Assembly (NCBI GenBank): GCA_022495995.1
Contig: JAFEMH010007010.1
Coordinates: forward strand, 1 to 64,000
DNA: 64,000 bases
Reading direction: 5' to 3'
DNA from: Adenophora triphylla var. japonica
Lineage: Eukaryota; Streptophyta; Magnoliopsida; Asterales; Campanulaceae
A model generated the notes under the pieces. That model saw nothing but the letters and a program-made list of their open reading frames with translations. It did not search any database and was not told where the DNA came from. Made by a program: the position numbers and the translations under genes. This document shows positions 45,739 to 56,304 of the stretch, piece by piece. Numbering within the stretch: the first letter of the stretch is position 1; each line of letters begins with the position of its first letter.

Positions 45739-46033
45739 AAAATATTTTCATTAAACACATGAAAATACTTTTCGAAAAACATTTTCCTTACCAAACAGTC
45801 GAAAACATGTTTATCTCATTTTTCGGAAAACATCTTCATTTTTCGAAAAACGTCTTCATTTTCCGAAAAATCAGTTTTCGAAAAACATTTTACGTCGAAA
45901 CAAACTAATCCTTAATGGCATTTTGGACCGGAAAGCATATTAGCTTGAGCACTGTATTTTCAATTATGCTCATGAAATAAAATGTAAAACAATGTGAACC
46001 ACATGAACAAGAGATGTTAAGTAGAACGTGAAA

Positions 46034-46518
46034 GAGTGCGTCTGCTGAGAAACGCGTTTCTCCATAATTATGGAGAAACGTGTTTTTCATAGCCAGAAGC
46101 TTTACATTTGATAACCAGAAAAAAAAAACCCAAGACCAAGACCAAAAGCTTCTGGATATCCAGAAGCTTTGCATTTGATAGCCAGAAGCTTTGCGCTGAT
46201 ATCCGAAGCTTTGTATTTGATAGCCGTAAGGATGTGAAATGTATATCCGTAAAACCGTTAGGTGCATATCCGTAAAACCGTTAGGTGCATATCCGTAAAT
46301 GTGTTAGGGCATATCCGTAAATTGCTATTGAAGGTTTTCGGATATCAGAAACCTTCAATGTATATCCGTAAAACATTTTGAAGGTTTCTGGATATTCATT
46401 TGAAGGTTTCTGGATATCACTTTCATAGGTTTCTGGCTATCTAGCTCATTGTCGCGCGACATGTCGAGACCCGTTTCTCCATAACTTATGGAGAAACGCG
46501 TTTCTCCCTAGATTTTGT
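46034..46518. mobile_element. 485-bp insertion with 10-bp target duplication (MULE-like MITE)
   Basis: TSD GAACGTGAAA at 46,024-46,033 and 46,519-46,528. The right duplicate has the single uninterrupted copy at about 52,562. Ends contain AAACGCGTTTCTCCATAA and its inverse. Inside are many copies of AGAAGCTTTGCATTTGATA, ATATCCGTAAAACCGTTAG and AGGTTTCTGGATATC. Confidence 0.8.
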
Positions 46519-46711
46519 GAACGTGAAATATGTTAACAAAACTCAACATCATCAATATATCAAGAAAACAACTTTTAGGGGTTGGGTTGTTGTTGAATTA
46601 GATCATGTCTAGCATTGTACATTGAATAAAAATTGTTAAAAATCGCCAAAACAACTTCTTTTATCATTTAAAATAACTAGAATCGCACATTTCACCATTC
46701 TCTAGTCATAT

Positions 46712-47110
46712 TGACGTAGCAGAAGACTTGAATATATATCAATTACTAGTAGAATTTAATTGATACTAGAAATCAATCTTCAACAATCGTAGAATTTAAT
46801 CAATATGGAGAGTCAGCATCCAAAAGGAAAATTTAATTACTTATAGGAGATACAGGGTAAACACCCAATATCAAATTTTATTAATCAAAAGCTCTTTCTC
46901 GAAATTACAATTAACTTGACTTTTATAGGGCTCCTAAAATTTGGAAAAGACTTCTTGCCAAATCACAATTCTAAGTTACCTAAATGTGATTGGCTAAACA
47001 TAACTAAAGATACCGATAAAAAAATCCCAACTAAACTATGACTCTAAATAACTACTACTAAATAATAATAAATAAGGAATACAATCATAGCTCAAAGTGG
47101 ACACCACTAT
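46712..47110 (-). repeat. Diverged LTR-like block, left duplicate
   Basis: Begins TGACGTAGCAGAAGACTTG, like the LTR at 47,457, and shares TCAATTACTAGTAGAATTT and AAATTACAATTAA-type segments, then diverges. Repeated at 52,767. Probably the 3' LTR of a minus-strand element, though its inner edge is not clear. Confidence 0.45.
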
Positions 47111-47179
47111 TACTAAAGTCGTGAGATTGACTTGCAGCAACTTTCCCCGTCAATCAGCTTCAATTTTGGATTTGCTGTC

Positions 47180-47440
47180 GCCATGCACGGCCGCTCCACT
47201 CTTGCTGCACGGCCACTCCCATTGTTGACCTGCATCATTCTCGCCTCTTTTGAAAGACTCGTCCACGAGTCAATATCCTCGATGGGGGCACCACAGGCTG
47301 ATTTGTTGATTGAACAAGTCGGTCATCTTGCCCGTTAACTGATTGAACAAGTCGGTCATCTTGTCCGTTAAATGATTCAACCAAGTCGGCCATCCTGCCC
47401 GTTAACTGTTCCATCATCAATTTCAAGGATTCGAACCGGA
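47180..47440 (-). pseudogene. gag N-terminal fragment of minus-strand LTR element (left duplicate)
   Basis: After the primer site the minus strand encodes MKLMMEQLTGRMADLVESFN with a repeated GQDDRLVQS unit. It looks like a gag start and is truncated. A diverged copy lies at 53,220-53,500. Confidence 0.45.
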
Positions 47441-47443
47441 AGA

Positions 47444-47456
47444 CTCTGATACCAAC
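47444..47456 (-). other. Primer-binding site, minus strand (left duplicate)
   Basis: Minus-strand GTTGGTATCAGAG next to an LTR ending in CTACGTCA. The right copy is at 53,506-53,518. Confidence 0.75.
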
Positions 47457-47979
47457 TGACGTAGCAGAAGCGGAAGACTTGGATATATAATCAATTACTA
47501 GTAGAATTTTATCAATACTAGTAATTGACCTTCAACACTTAGCAGAATTTAATCGATGCTTAGGATTGGGGATAGATATCAATTATTGTTGTTACGCGCA
47601 CGTTAGCCAGTAATCGATTTTCAACCCACGCTGAATCCCGCACGATTGCCGGGAATTGGACGAAAGGAGAACACTCCCCCTTCGGATTAAAAAGAGTAAA
47701 CACTCAAATTTCATTAATCAACCACTGAAATTCGAACTTACAATTAACCCTAATTATATAGTGACCCTAAGACTTGAAAAACAAGTCAAAAACTTTCCAA
47801 AATAACCCTAATCCATATAGTAACCTAATCAATCAATAAAACAATAAAATAAAACCATAATCTACTTCTAATAATAAAAATATTACCTATTTAAAATAAA
47901 TTTCGAAAATAATAAAATAATAACAAATAAAAATAGTTAAAATCAAATCCTAACTTTTCATAATAATTTTCCTTCATCA
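47457..47979 (-). repeat. LTR of minus-strand gypsy-like element (left duplicate)
   Basis: 523 bp, minus strand TGATGAAGGAAAATTATTAT to CTACGTCA. Its outer end is exactly the junction of the tandem duplication. Confidence 0.75.
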
Positions 47980-49120
47980 TTTAAACTCATTGTGAGAGTT
48001 CATATTCATCATTATTCTTTTGAATTTTTTTTTTTTAATTTTTGATTAAAAATTAAGTTTGAGAGTCAAAATTAAGTTGGAGAGTCGTGTGTACGAGAAT
48101 TGATTTTTGTTTTATTTTCGAATGTTTTGATTTTTTGTTACGCAATATGAGTTTGTAGACAAGCCATAAGAATTAGATTTAGTCTAATAAAGAAAATTAA
48201 AGATTATTAAAACAACTTTTAATTTGATAGTTCAATATTTGGTCAACTCCATTGTAGAAGCTTGAATTTACGAGAGATGTGGGGAATCTTTATGCATTTT
48301 TTTTTAGGAATTTTGAAAACAATGTCTTCATGAACTACTTTTTCAAGCAAAGCCCCTATACAGAATAATAAGTACATCATTTCATAATTTCATAATACAT
48401 AGGCTCCGTTTATTTTGATGTAAAACGTTTTTCAGAAAATATTTTTCGTAAAATAACTAGTTTTACGGTGTTTGATTGTTTTTCGGAAAACGTTTTCCAT
48501 ATTTTTTGGCATTTGGTTGTTTTTCGGAAAATGTTTTCCGTAAAATAACTCATTTTCCGGTGTTTGGTTGCTTTCCGAAAAACGTTTTTCCCATTTTCCG
48601 GTGTTTGGTTGTTTTTCGAAAAATGGAAAAAACGTTTTTTCGGAAAATATTTTACGCCCTTTCTAAGGAAAATGACTTACGGATTTTTCCTAAGTAAAAC
48701 ATTTTTCGGAAAATGGTGTCCTTCATGTACAACTCATATTTCACAATGTACAACTCATATACTCCCTCCATTCCGCTACAAATCACACACTTACTGTACT
48801 CACGCAAATTAAGAAATACTATATTTTAATGAATAGTACACATAGTGGGAGGGATTAGTAAGAATTAATAGAGATCTGACTTTGAGTCAAATCTCCCTAA
48901 TCCTCCCTCCAAAATTTGAAATTTTCTGGCATTATCAAGAAAAAAAAACTGTCGAAATCTAATTAATGTTGGGGCTGCTTCTATTATAAACCCAAGTGAT
49001 ACTCAAATGTTTAAACTTGGAGCCCAAAATATTCAAATTACAATTTTGCCTCTATTTGTTCTCTCCAACAACCTATTAATACAAACAACAGCCTATTAAT
49101 ACAAACAGTCTTCAAAGGCT

Positions 49121-50543
49121 GGTATGAAAATGAAGAAAAACTTGATCAAGGAACAAAAGAATTTGCTGACATAATTCCTCTTATCCTCTTCTGAAGATGG
49201 AGTCATTCCAAAAGGCTTGACTGCAGAAGCTGCTATAAAATTTGGAGTTTGCAAATCAACAGTTTGAGTCACTTGGGCTGAGGTCAAAAGGCAGCAAACA
49301 CTTGGACTTCCTGTTTGTCTTTTCAACAAAAAAAACAAACAAAAGAGGTAAGAAAGTTCAATTGGATGTTGATAAAATGAAATATATTCCCTTTGCAAAA
49401 AGATATACTATCAGAAATTTAGCACATGGGTTAGAAGTTAGTAAAAGTACAGTAGGGAGGTGGAAAAAAGATGGTGAGATCAGGGCCCATACAAGTGCCA
49501 TAAAGTCAAGTCTAAACTTTTCACATGAAATAACAAGGCTCAGATTTAGTGTTGATGCACTGACATTTGATAGAGAAGCAAACAAACCAAAGTTCAAACC
49601 CATGACACATGTAGTACATGTTGATGAAAAATTATTTTACTTGACAGACTACACAGCTAGGTACTACTTGTGTCCTGGAGAAGAACCACCATATAGATCA
49701 TGCCAAAGTAAAAGATACATTCTCAAAGTTATGTTCATTTGTGCTGTAAGTAGACCAATGTATTCAGACAATGGAGAATTATTATTTGATGAGAAGATTG
49801 GAGTGTGGGAATTTTACTTAATTCAGCCAGCAAAAAGAAACAGTCGGAACAGGCCAGCTGGAACACTCGTCACAAAAGCCATTGAAGGAGTCGACAGACC
49901 ACTTACAAAAGTCATGATGCTCAACAATGTAAGTTTATTTTAAAAATCATGTCTTTTGATTTAAAATCAGTATATTTACCACATTTTTATGCACAATTTT
50001 GATGTTTTGATTGCAGATTATCCCTGCAATTAAAGCAAAGTGGCCACAAAATGTAAGCAAGAATATAGTCATTTATTGGGACAATGCTCCCCCTCATCTT
50101 AAAATTGATGATCATCAATTCAGAAATTTAGCTACTGGTGATGGTTTCAACATAAGATTAACATTCCAGCCTGCAAATTCCCCCGATACCAATATATAAA
50201 TGACCTTGGTTGGTTTAGGTCCATAGATACGCTCAAAAGAACATCCGTAGCAAAAAATATTGATGAGTTAATCGAAGCAGTTCATACCTCATTTGCAACC
50301 CTCTCACATGACACATTGAACAAGGTTTTTATAAGCTTGCAATGTAGTATGATCAAAATCATGGAGGCAAAGGGGAAAAACAACTTTCCACTTCCACACA
50401 TTGGAAAAGATGCACTACAAAGATTGGGGCTGCTTCCAATTGACCAATATGTAGAGCCCCAAGTGGTGAGAGAAAGTATTTGGCATTTAATAGTAAATGG
50501 ACATGCAAATGGACTAGAAGGCCTGTTGGCAGCTTTAAACTAG
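49121..50543 (+). pseudogene. Mariner-like transposase (broken)
   Basis: Two HTH-like parts come first: 49,180-49,264 (GLTAEAAIKFGVCKSTV) and 49,378-49,480 (YTIRNLAHGLEVSKSTVGRW). The catalytic domain has VHVDEKLFY (first Asp, about 49,620) and IYWDNAPPH (second Asp, about 50,080), then an SPD at about 50,181 and a DLGWF at about 50,203. Spacing from the second Asp to the DLGWF Asp is about 39 residues, the plant DD39D pattern. An intron 49,929-50,016 (GTAAGTT to TTGCAG) sits between MMLNN and IIPAIK. Lesions: TAA at about 49,170, TGA at 49,265, and a 2-base insertion at about 50,195 giving a stop between SPD and DLGWF. The C-terminus reads to TAG at 50,541. Nearly complete but not functional as written. 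Confidence 0.9.
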
Positions 50544-50544
50544 G

Positions 50545-50660
50545 TATGAATTTCTCTGTGGAAAATCTTTTGTAAGCCTTTAAAATGGCAAAACCTTTGT
50601 AAGCCTTTTGTAAGCCTTTAAAATGGCCAAACTTTTGTAAGCCTATAAAATGGTAAGAAT
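50545..50660. repeat. Short tandem repeat after transposase
   Basis: CTTTTGTAAGCCTTTAAAATGG and shorter forms repeat three to four times just after the stop codon, probably in the 3' untranslated region. Confidence 0.75.
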
Positions 50661-50980
50661 TTCCTTTTGTGTAATAGAAATTGTTAATGTTTGCCACGAT
50701 TTCTCTCAGAAATAAATCATCATTGAGAATCTCTCAGAAATTAATCATCATAGAGATATGAAAAATTCACACATCAACTACCAACTCACCAATTCAAGAT
50801 CCAAGACACACCAAGATTTTATCATAGAAATTCAAATAAGATGCACGTATTCATCATTTCACACACAATACCATTGTTCCAACAGCCTAATTGTACTCTT
50901 AGAAACTCCCAACATTAAAAATAAACATAAAATAAATCATCACAGAAAGAAAGAGTATAGAGATGACATTCATTTCACTA

Positions 50981-51590
50981 TCATGGATTATCAGCATCAC
51001 TTTCTTGTGAGCTATACAAATATACGGAGTACGAACTGTCATATTCAGATATTATTTCATTCTCTGACTCTGACAAAACCTTATCGGCCAAAGACGAATC
51101 CCCTGCCGGAGATGAGCTGGACCTATCCCATTTGTAATGGTTTTGGCCGAAAAAATTATTCTTTGAATACCAACCAATGTGTTCCTCGTATTCCTTTAAT
51201 ATTGCCTTGTACTCCGATATTGTTAAAGTGGGCACAAACACATCGCCCAAAACAGTCTCCGGCACAACCTCGTCGGCCAAAGGTCTCTCCGACACAACCT
51301 AATTTTTCAATTTTCTAGTACATATTTTGTCATTAGGTTTGCAAAATTACGATTACATATTTTATGATAAAAACAAGACTCAGATTTAGTGTTGATGCAC
51401 TAACCTCGTCGCCCAAAGACTGAGATACGGACCATGGCGTCTTCGGCACAACTGTGTCGGTCAAAGATGAACCAAAAGATGGAAATTTGTCCTTCAATAA
51501 TGAATCGGGACATGTATAGCATTCAGGTATCTCAGATGAACATGGATCTGTAGATTTTTTGGTTGAAGAGCTCAGATCTATGTAGATCCA
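50981..51590 (-). CDS. Spliced antisense gene of mariner-like element (unknown function)
   Basis: Minus-strand frame in two parts: about 51,590-51,405 and 51,298-50,981, joined in phase 0 by a GT-AG intron (51,299-51,404, GTTAGTG to AAATTAG). The second exon gives about 105 residues ending SSQESDADNP. The joined protein is acidic and repeats a short theme: SLTDTVVPKT, SLGDEVVSER, PLADEVVPET, SLADKVLSES. A central part has aromatic residues (EEHIGWYSKNNFFGQNHYKW). No ATG was found in frame upstream in exon 1, so a start or a further exon is missing. I do not recognise the family. Plant mariner-like elements normally encode only a transposase. Confidence 0.5.
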
Positions 51591-51929
51591 GGGTTAGGGT
51601 TTACAATGGTGAAGGTTGAAATAGGGAAGAAGCCAGAAGGTTCGTGTGATAGGAAATGAGGAAAGAGAGAGAAATTAGAGATTGAGTGGGTGAGAATAAG
51701 TTGATTTGTATTTTTTTTTTTTTGGGAAGTAGGTGGGTGAGAATTAGTTGAGGAATTAATTCCTAAACATTTAATTAGGATTAGTAATTAAGAGGTTAGT
51801 GGGGTTTTGAGTGGGGTAGGGTTAATATTTTATTAATATAGACTTTCCTTTTTTGGAGTGTATGATTTGTAGTGGGACGCCCAATGAAAAAAGTGTGTGA
51901 TTTGTAGCGGGACGGAGGGAATATATATA

Positions 51930-52211
51930 CTCCCTCCGTCCCACCTCACTTGACACCCTTGAGGTGGGCACGAGAACTAAGAAAAAAGAATAAAATAAAA
52001 GAAATGTGTGGTAGAAAATGAAGAGAGAGAATGAGTGGGGTAAATAGTAGTGTTGGTTGAATAAATTGAGTGGTGGAAAATGAAGAGAGAGAATGAGTGG
52101 TGGGGTAGAGTGAATATAAAATTATAAAAAGTATGCTATTTTGGGAAGTGTCAAGTGAGCTGGGACGGCCCAAAATGGAAATAAGTGTCAAATGAGGTGG
52201 GACGGAGGGAG
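51930..52211. mobile_element. Stowaway-like MITE next to mariner-like element
   Basis: TIRs CTCCCTCCGTCCCACCTCAC and, inverted, GAGGTGGGACGGAGGGAG. It sits in the same TA-rich tract, only eight bases from the right end of the mariner-like element. Confidence 0.88.
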
Positions 52212-52766
52212 TATATAATAATCATAATCATAATAATAATCATAATATATATATATCGAAAAATATTTTCATTAAACACATGAAAATACTTTTCGGAAAA
52301 TATTTTCTTTACCAAACAGTCGAAAACATGTTTATCTCATTTTCCGGAAAACATCTTCATTTTCCGAAAAACATCTTCATTTTTCGGGAAATCATTTTTC
52401 GAAAAATATTTTACGTCGAAACAAGCGAAGCCTTAATGGCATTTTGGACCGGAAAGCATATTAGCTTTAGCACTGTATTTTCAATAATTATGCTCATGAA
52501 ATAAAATGTAAAAGAATGTGAACCACATGAACAAGAGACGTTGAACAAGAGACGTTAAGTAGAACGTGAAATATGTTAACAAGACTCAACATCATCAATA
52601 TATCAAGAAAACAACTTCTAGGGGTTGGGTTGTTGTTGAATTAGATCATGTAGCATTGTACATTAAATAAGAATTGTTAAAAATCGTCAAAACAACTTCT
52701 TTCATCATTTAAAATAACTAGAATCGCACCTGTGCGATGCACAGTCAATTTCACCATCAGTCATAT

Positions 52767-53160
52767 TGACGTAGCGGAAGACTTGAATATATATCAATTA
52801 CTAGTAGAATTTAATCGATACTAGAAATCGATCTTTAACAATCGTAGAATTTAATCAATACGGAGAGTCAGCATCCAAAAGAAATTTAATCACTTATAGG
52901 AGATACAGGGTAAACACCCAATATCAAATTTTATTAATCAAAAGCTCTTTCTCGAAATTACAATTAACTTGACTTTTATAGGGCTCCTAAAATTTGAAAA
53001 AGACTTCTTGCCAAATTACAATTCTAAGTTAACTAAATGTGATTGGCTAAACATAACTAAAGATACTGATAAAAAAACCCAACTAAACTATGACTCTAAA
53101 TAATTACTACTAAATAATAATAAATAAGGAATACAATCCTAGCTCAAAGTGGACACCACT
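52767..53160 (-). repeat. Diverged LTR-like block, right duplicate
   Basis: Copy of 46,712-47,110, about 95% alike by eye, with the same flank GTCATAT. Confidence 0.45.
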
Positions 53161-53832
53161 ATTACTAAAGTCGTGAGATTGACTTGCAGCAACTTTCCCC
53201 GTCAATCAACTTCAATTTTGGATTTGCTAACGCCATGCACGGCCGCTCCACTCTTGCTGCACGACCGCTCCCATTATTGACCTGCATCATTCTCGCCTCA
53301 TTTGAAAGACTCGTTCACGAGTCAATATCCTCGATGGGGGCACCACGGGCTGATTCCTCTGAGTATGTTGATTGAACAAGTCGGTCATCCTGCCCATTAA
53401 CTAATTGAACAAGTCGGCCATCCTGTCCGTTAAATGATTCAACCAAGTCGGCCATCCTGCCCGTTAACTGTTCCATCATCAATTTCAAGGATTCGAACCG
53501 GAAGGCTCTGATACCAACTGACGTAGCGGAAGCGGAAGACTTGGATATATAATTAATTACTAGTAGAATTTTATCAATACTAGTAATTGACCTTCAACAC
53601 TTAGCAGAATTTAATCGATGCTTAGGGTTGGGGATAGATATCAATTATTGTTGTAACGCGCACGTTAGCCAGTAATCGATCTTCAACTCACGTTGAATTC
53701 CGCACGATTGCCGGGAATTGGACGAAAGGAGAACACTCCACCTTCGAATTAAAAAGAGTAACCACTCAAATTTCATTAACCAACCACTGAAATTCGGACT
53801 TACAATTAACCCTAATTATATAGTGACCCTAG

Positions 53833-54778
53833 TGTAGACATGAAAGCATATCAGTTTCGTCAAGTTTCGTTAAATTTCTAACTAACCTCGTTAGTTTTGG
53901 ACCTAACTGAATAACGGAATAACTGAAGAGGACAAAATGGTAATCAGACTAGTTGTCCCGAGCGGAAAGAGCGTGTCTCGCGTGAGACAACCCCTCTGCA
54001 GGATGTGCAGAATCACTCTTCTTCTCTGTTTCAAACTCTCATCTTGATAAATCTTATCAATCCGGTTCTCCAATGAAATTTGAGTTCTAGAATCGTCTAA
54101 GGGTGGTTTCCCTCTCCACCATTACCTCTCCAACCTCCTATAAATACCTGGTGACTTTCAGTATTTCAGAGGTCCACGATCCCTGATCAAAATCACAATA
54201 CACACACATTTTGTTGGTGTCTCTCCCTGAAAGATTCCTACAAAATCACCCTAAATCACATAAAGTTTGTTTATCAACCTTGTTGATCAACAAACATCGA
54301 AGCCCGAATCAAGGATTGAGGCGAAGCTCTGTCCGCATCAGGATTCGAATCTAGGATAGAGTCGAAACTCTGTCTGAAATTCTTCTCAAAAGGTAATCAT
54401 CCTTTAAACTTCCGTTTCTCTTCTCAATCCCTCTATTGATTTTAGAGTAGTGTAATCCCATCAAAAAGATTAGCCTAGAGTCCCTTCAATTCAGGAAGGC
54501 GATCTCGAAGCATACGATTCGACATTCCTAATTAATAAATTAATTAGGGTTTATTTATTTTTTCTTATTGTTCTTTAGATTGATTAGATTAATAACACCC
54601 AATAAGCAAGACCAATCTTCGAATTGGGTGAAATGGATGCTCCTTGACCTACCCATTTCATAAATTAATCCCCGAACCCTTGAATCTCTTGAAAATATCA
54701 AAAAGATTTTTCTTATTATTTTCCATCAATAAATAATAAGTGGCGACACTTAGATGTTAAAAATTCACCATCGCTATA
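53833..54778 (+). repeat. 5' LTR of gag-only Tat element
   Basis: Starts TGTAGACA, then lacks about 58 bases present in the 3' LTR. TATA box CTATAAATA at about 54,140. Ends CATCGCTATA. Carries one near-perfect 16-base palindrome at 53,974 and a decayed one at 53,954. Confidence 0.9.
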
Positions 54779-54779
54779 G

Positions 54780-54797
54780 TGGCGACTTCGTTGGGGA
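54780..54797 (+). other. Primer-binding site of gag-only Tat element
   Basis: TGGCGACTTCGTTGGGGA, close to the site at 62,771 and to primer sites of Tat/Ogre elements. Confidence 0.75.
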
Positions 54798-54959
54798 CAA
54801 TTAATTAAGAGGGTTAGACTTGCGTTACAATTGGGTGTTATTAATCTTTTCAATTTTCTGTTTGAAATCTGATTTTTCTGAATTTTTTGAAATTTTTCTG
54901 CACTTTTTTCGTCAAGAAAAAAATTACTGTCAAATTGTTTGTCCGGCGCGAAACAACCA

Positions 54960-54983
54960 GCGCGGGACAACTTTGTCCCGCGC
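54960..54983. other. Perfect 11-bp hairpin in Tat leader
   Basis: GCGCGGGACAA, two bases, then TTGTCCCGCGC. It follows a related imperfect copy at 54,941. Confidence 0.9.
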
Positions 54984-54989
54984 GAAACT

Positions 54990-56300
54990 AATATTCGAAA
55001 AACAAACAAACAAACATTTCTTCCACTCTGGCGGAGGCAGTAGAATTAAAAACAAAAAAAATAAACCCTTGGTTTTGTTGACTTTTCCAAAGGTTGACAC
55101 ATTATGAAAAAAAAATATAAAAGGTTAGGTCACTTTTATCAAAAGTTGACCATTAAAAAAAAACACAGTTTCAGAAAATTTCAAAAAAATTAAAAAAAAT
55201 CAGAAAAATTAAAATAAATGTTATTTCTATTTTGCTTGTATTAATTTTATTTTGCAGAGTAGAATAATTAATTTATATTTGAACTATATACTTGCGTGAG
55301 ATTGAATTATTTTAACTTTTTACCGGTCAACGATTGACTCGGGCTTTATAATTAATTAATAAATGTTATTTCTATTTTGATCATTATTTGTTTTTTTTTT
55401 GTTTTAAAAAAAACTTTCTATTTTACTCTATCACCTATATTGGCTCTCATACACGCGCACATCATATTATATCTGTCATTGCACAACATACCCTTGATAA
55501 ACCCGGGATCCACACTAAGGACGGATGACAGTAACCACCTAGTCGCTGGTCTCTCCGAAGTTGGATCATCCCACTCCGCATATTCAATCCACCTAGATTG
55601 TCATATCGCGGGGAGCCTAGCCTTCCAGCCCTGCATTGCCACATATCATGTAGGTTGTCTCTTTAAGAACACTCCGTGACCGGTCGATTTTGACTCGGTA
55701 ATCTTTCCTGCCTTTGACAAAAATAAAGCTATGTGAAATTGACCGTAAAGAAAGACTCGAAAACGTCCCTTCGGAAATGTCCCTTCGGAATGACCCTTTC
55801 GGAAGTCCCTTTAAAAAGAAAAAAAAAATCCTTCTGGTTGATTTTACATGCTTTATTTTACAAAGAATTGTCAATTACCGAGTCCTTAGGTTTGGTTCGA
55901 ATTACGTATACCTGTAAGATTTACCTAGGATACTAGATAGAAAACGGATCTTTGTCCGTCCGACCATGAATTTAGGAAATAAAAAGAAAAAAATCCATCT
56001 CTCCGAATGATTGTCTCGTGCGAGACTACCTTGTCTCGCGCGAGACTTTATTTGCAGAATGTGTGTCTGTGATTGGTAATCGATGTGCGCTCCCTCCTTG
56101 AGTCAAAACTCCGTCTCTAATAAAAATAAAACTTAAAAAAAAATCGCTCGTGAGGTAATTTTAACCATCATTCTTTTCCCCATCTAGGATCGTTTGGGGC
56201 TAATATTCTAAAATGCGTTTCATTGGGATATCTCTAGTTCATCTCTAAGGTCGTCAAACTCCCTTACCTCTCCAACGGTAACAATTCAATTTCCTTCCAA
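54990..56300 (+). other. Leader of gag-only Tat element
   Basis: Non-coding 5' untranslated region, AT-rich at first, with two palindromes at 56,013 and 56,033. Reading frames here are short and overlap on both strands; none looks real. Confidence 0.6.
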
Positions 56301-56304
56301 CACG

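Larger units (their letters stand above)
45007..45915. mobile_element. TIR element with subterminal repeats, left copy
   Basis: Left end GGCTCCGTTTGTTTCGACGT and the inverse of the right end (ACGTCGAAACAAACTAATCC) match for about 25 bases. At 45,060-45,250 a unit of about 50 bases with GTGTTTGGTTGTTTTCCGGA and AAAACGTTTTCC repeats four times. No transposase; family unassigned (hAT-like start). An AT tract and a MITE sit in its middle. Reading frames of 90-146 codons across it are repeat-derived. Confidence 0.6.
44306..47979. repeat. Tandem segmental duplication, left copy (3.7 kb)
   Basis: From TTTAAACTCATTGTGAGAG to the LTR end TTCCTTCATCA. The next base begins the same sequence again at 47,980. 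It holds a MITE, a TIR element, an AT tract with a second MITE, a 485-bp insertion and a minus-strand LTR element remnant. Confidence 0.85.
48762..51921 (+). mobile_element. Mariner-like element (3.16 kb)
   Basis: TIRs CTCCCTCCATTCCGCTACAA and, at the right, TTGTAGCGGGACGGAGGGA, flanked by TA. It contains a plant-type transposase on the plus strand and a spliced reading frame on the minus strand. The TIR start CTCCCTCCGTCC matches the Stowaway MITEs in this window, which such elements are known to mobilise. Confidence 0.9.
48402..52435. mobile_element. TIR element with subterminal repeats, right copy, interrupted
   Basis: Copy of 45,007-45,915 made by the segmental duplication. Its parts are 48,402-48,761 and 52,212-52,435. 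The mariner-like element and a MITE inserted at its central TA tract. Confidence 0.7.

Noticed and set aside
45078..45908. Plus-strand frames of 129 and 146 codons
   Set aside because: They run across subterminal repeats, a MITE and an AT microsatellite, so the open frame is a product of repetition.
50758..51318. 186-codon plus-strand frame in the mariner-like element
   Set aside because: It lies opposite the minus-strand spliced frame, has irregular composition and no consistent domain; I take it as the shadow of the minus-strand gene.
55377..55936. Several short frames in both directions
   Set aside because: They are in the untranslated leader of the gag-only Tat element and are shadows of one another.
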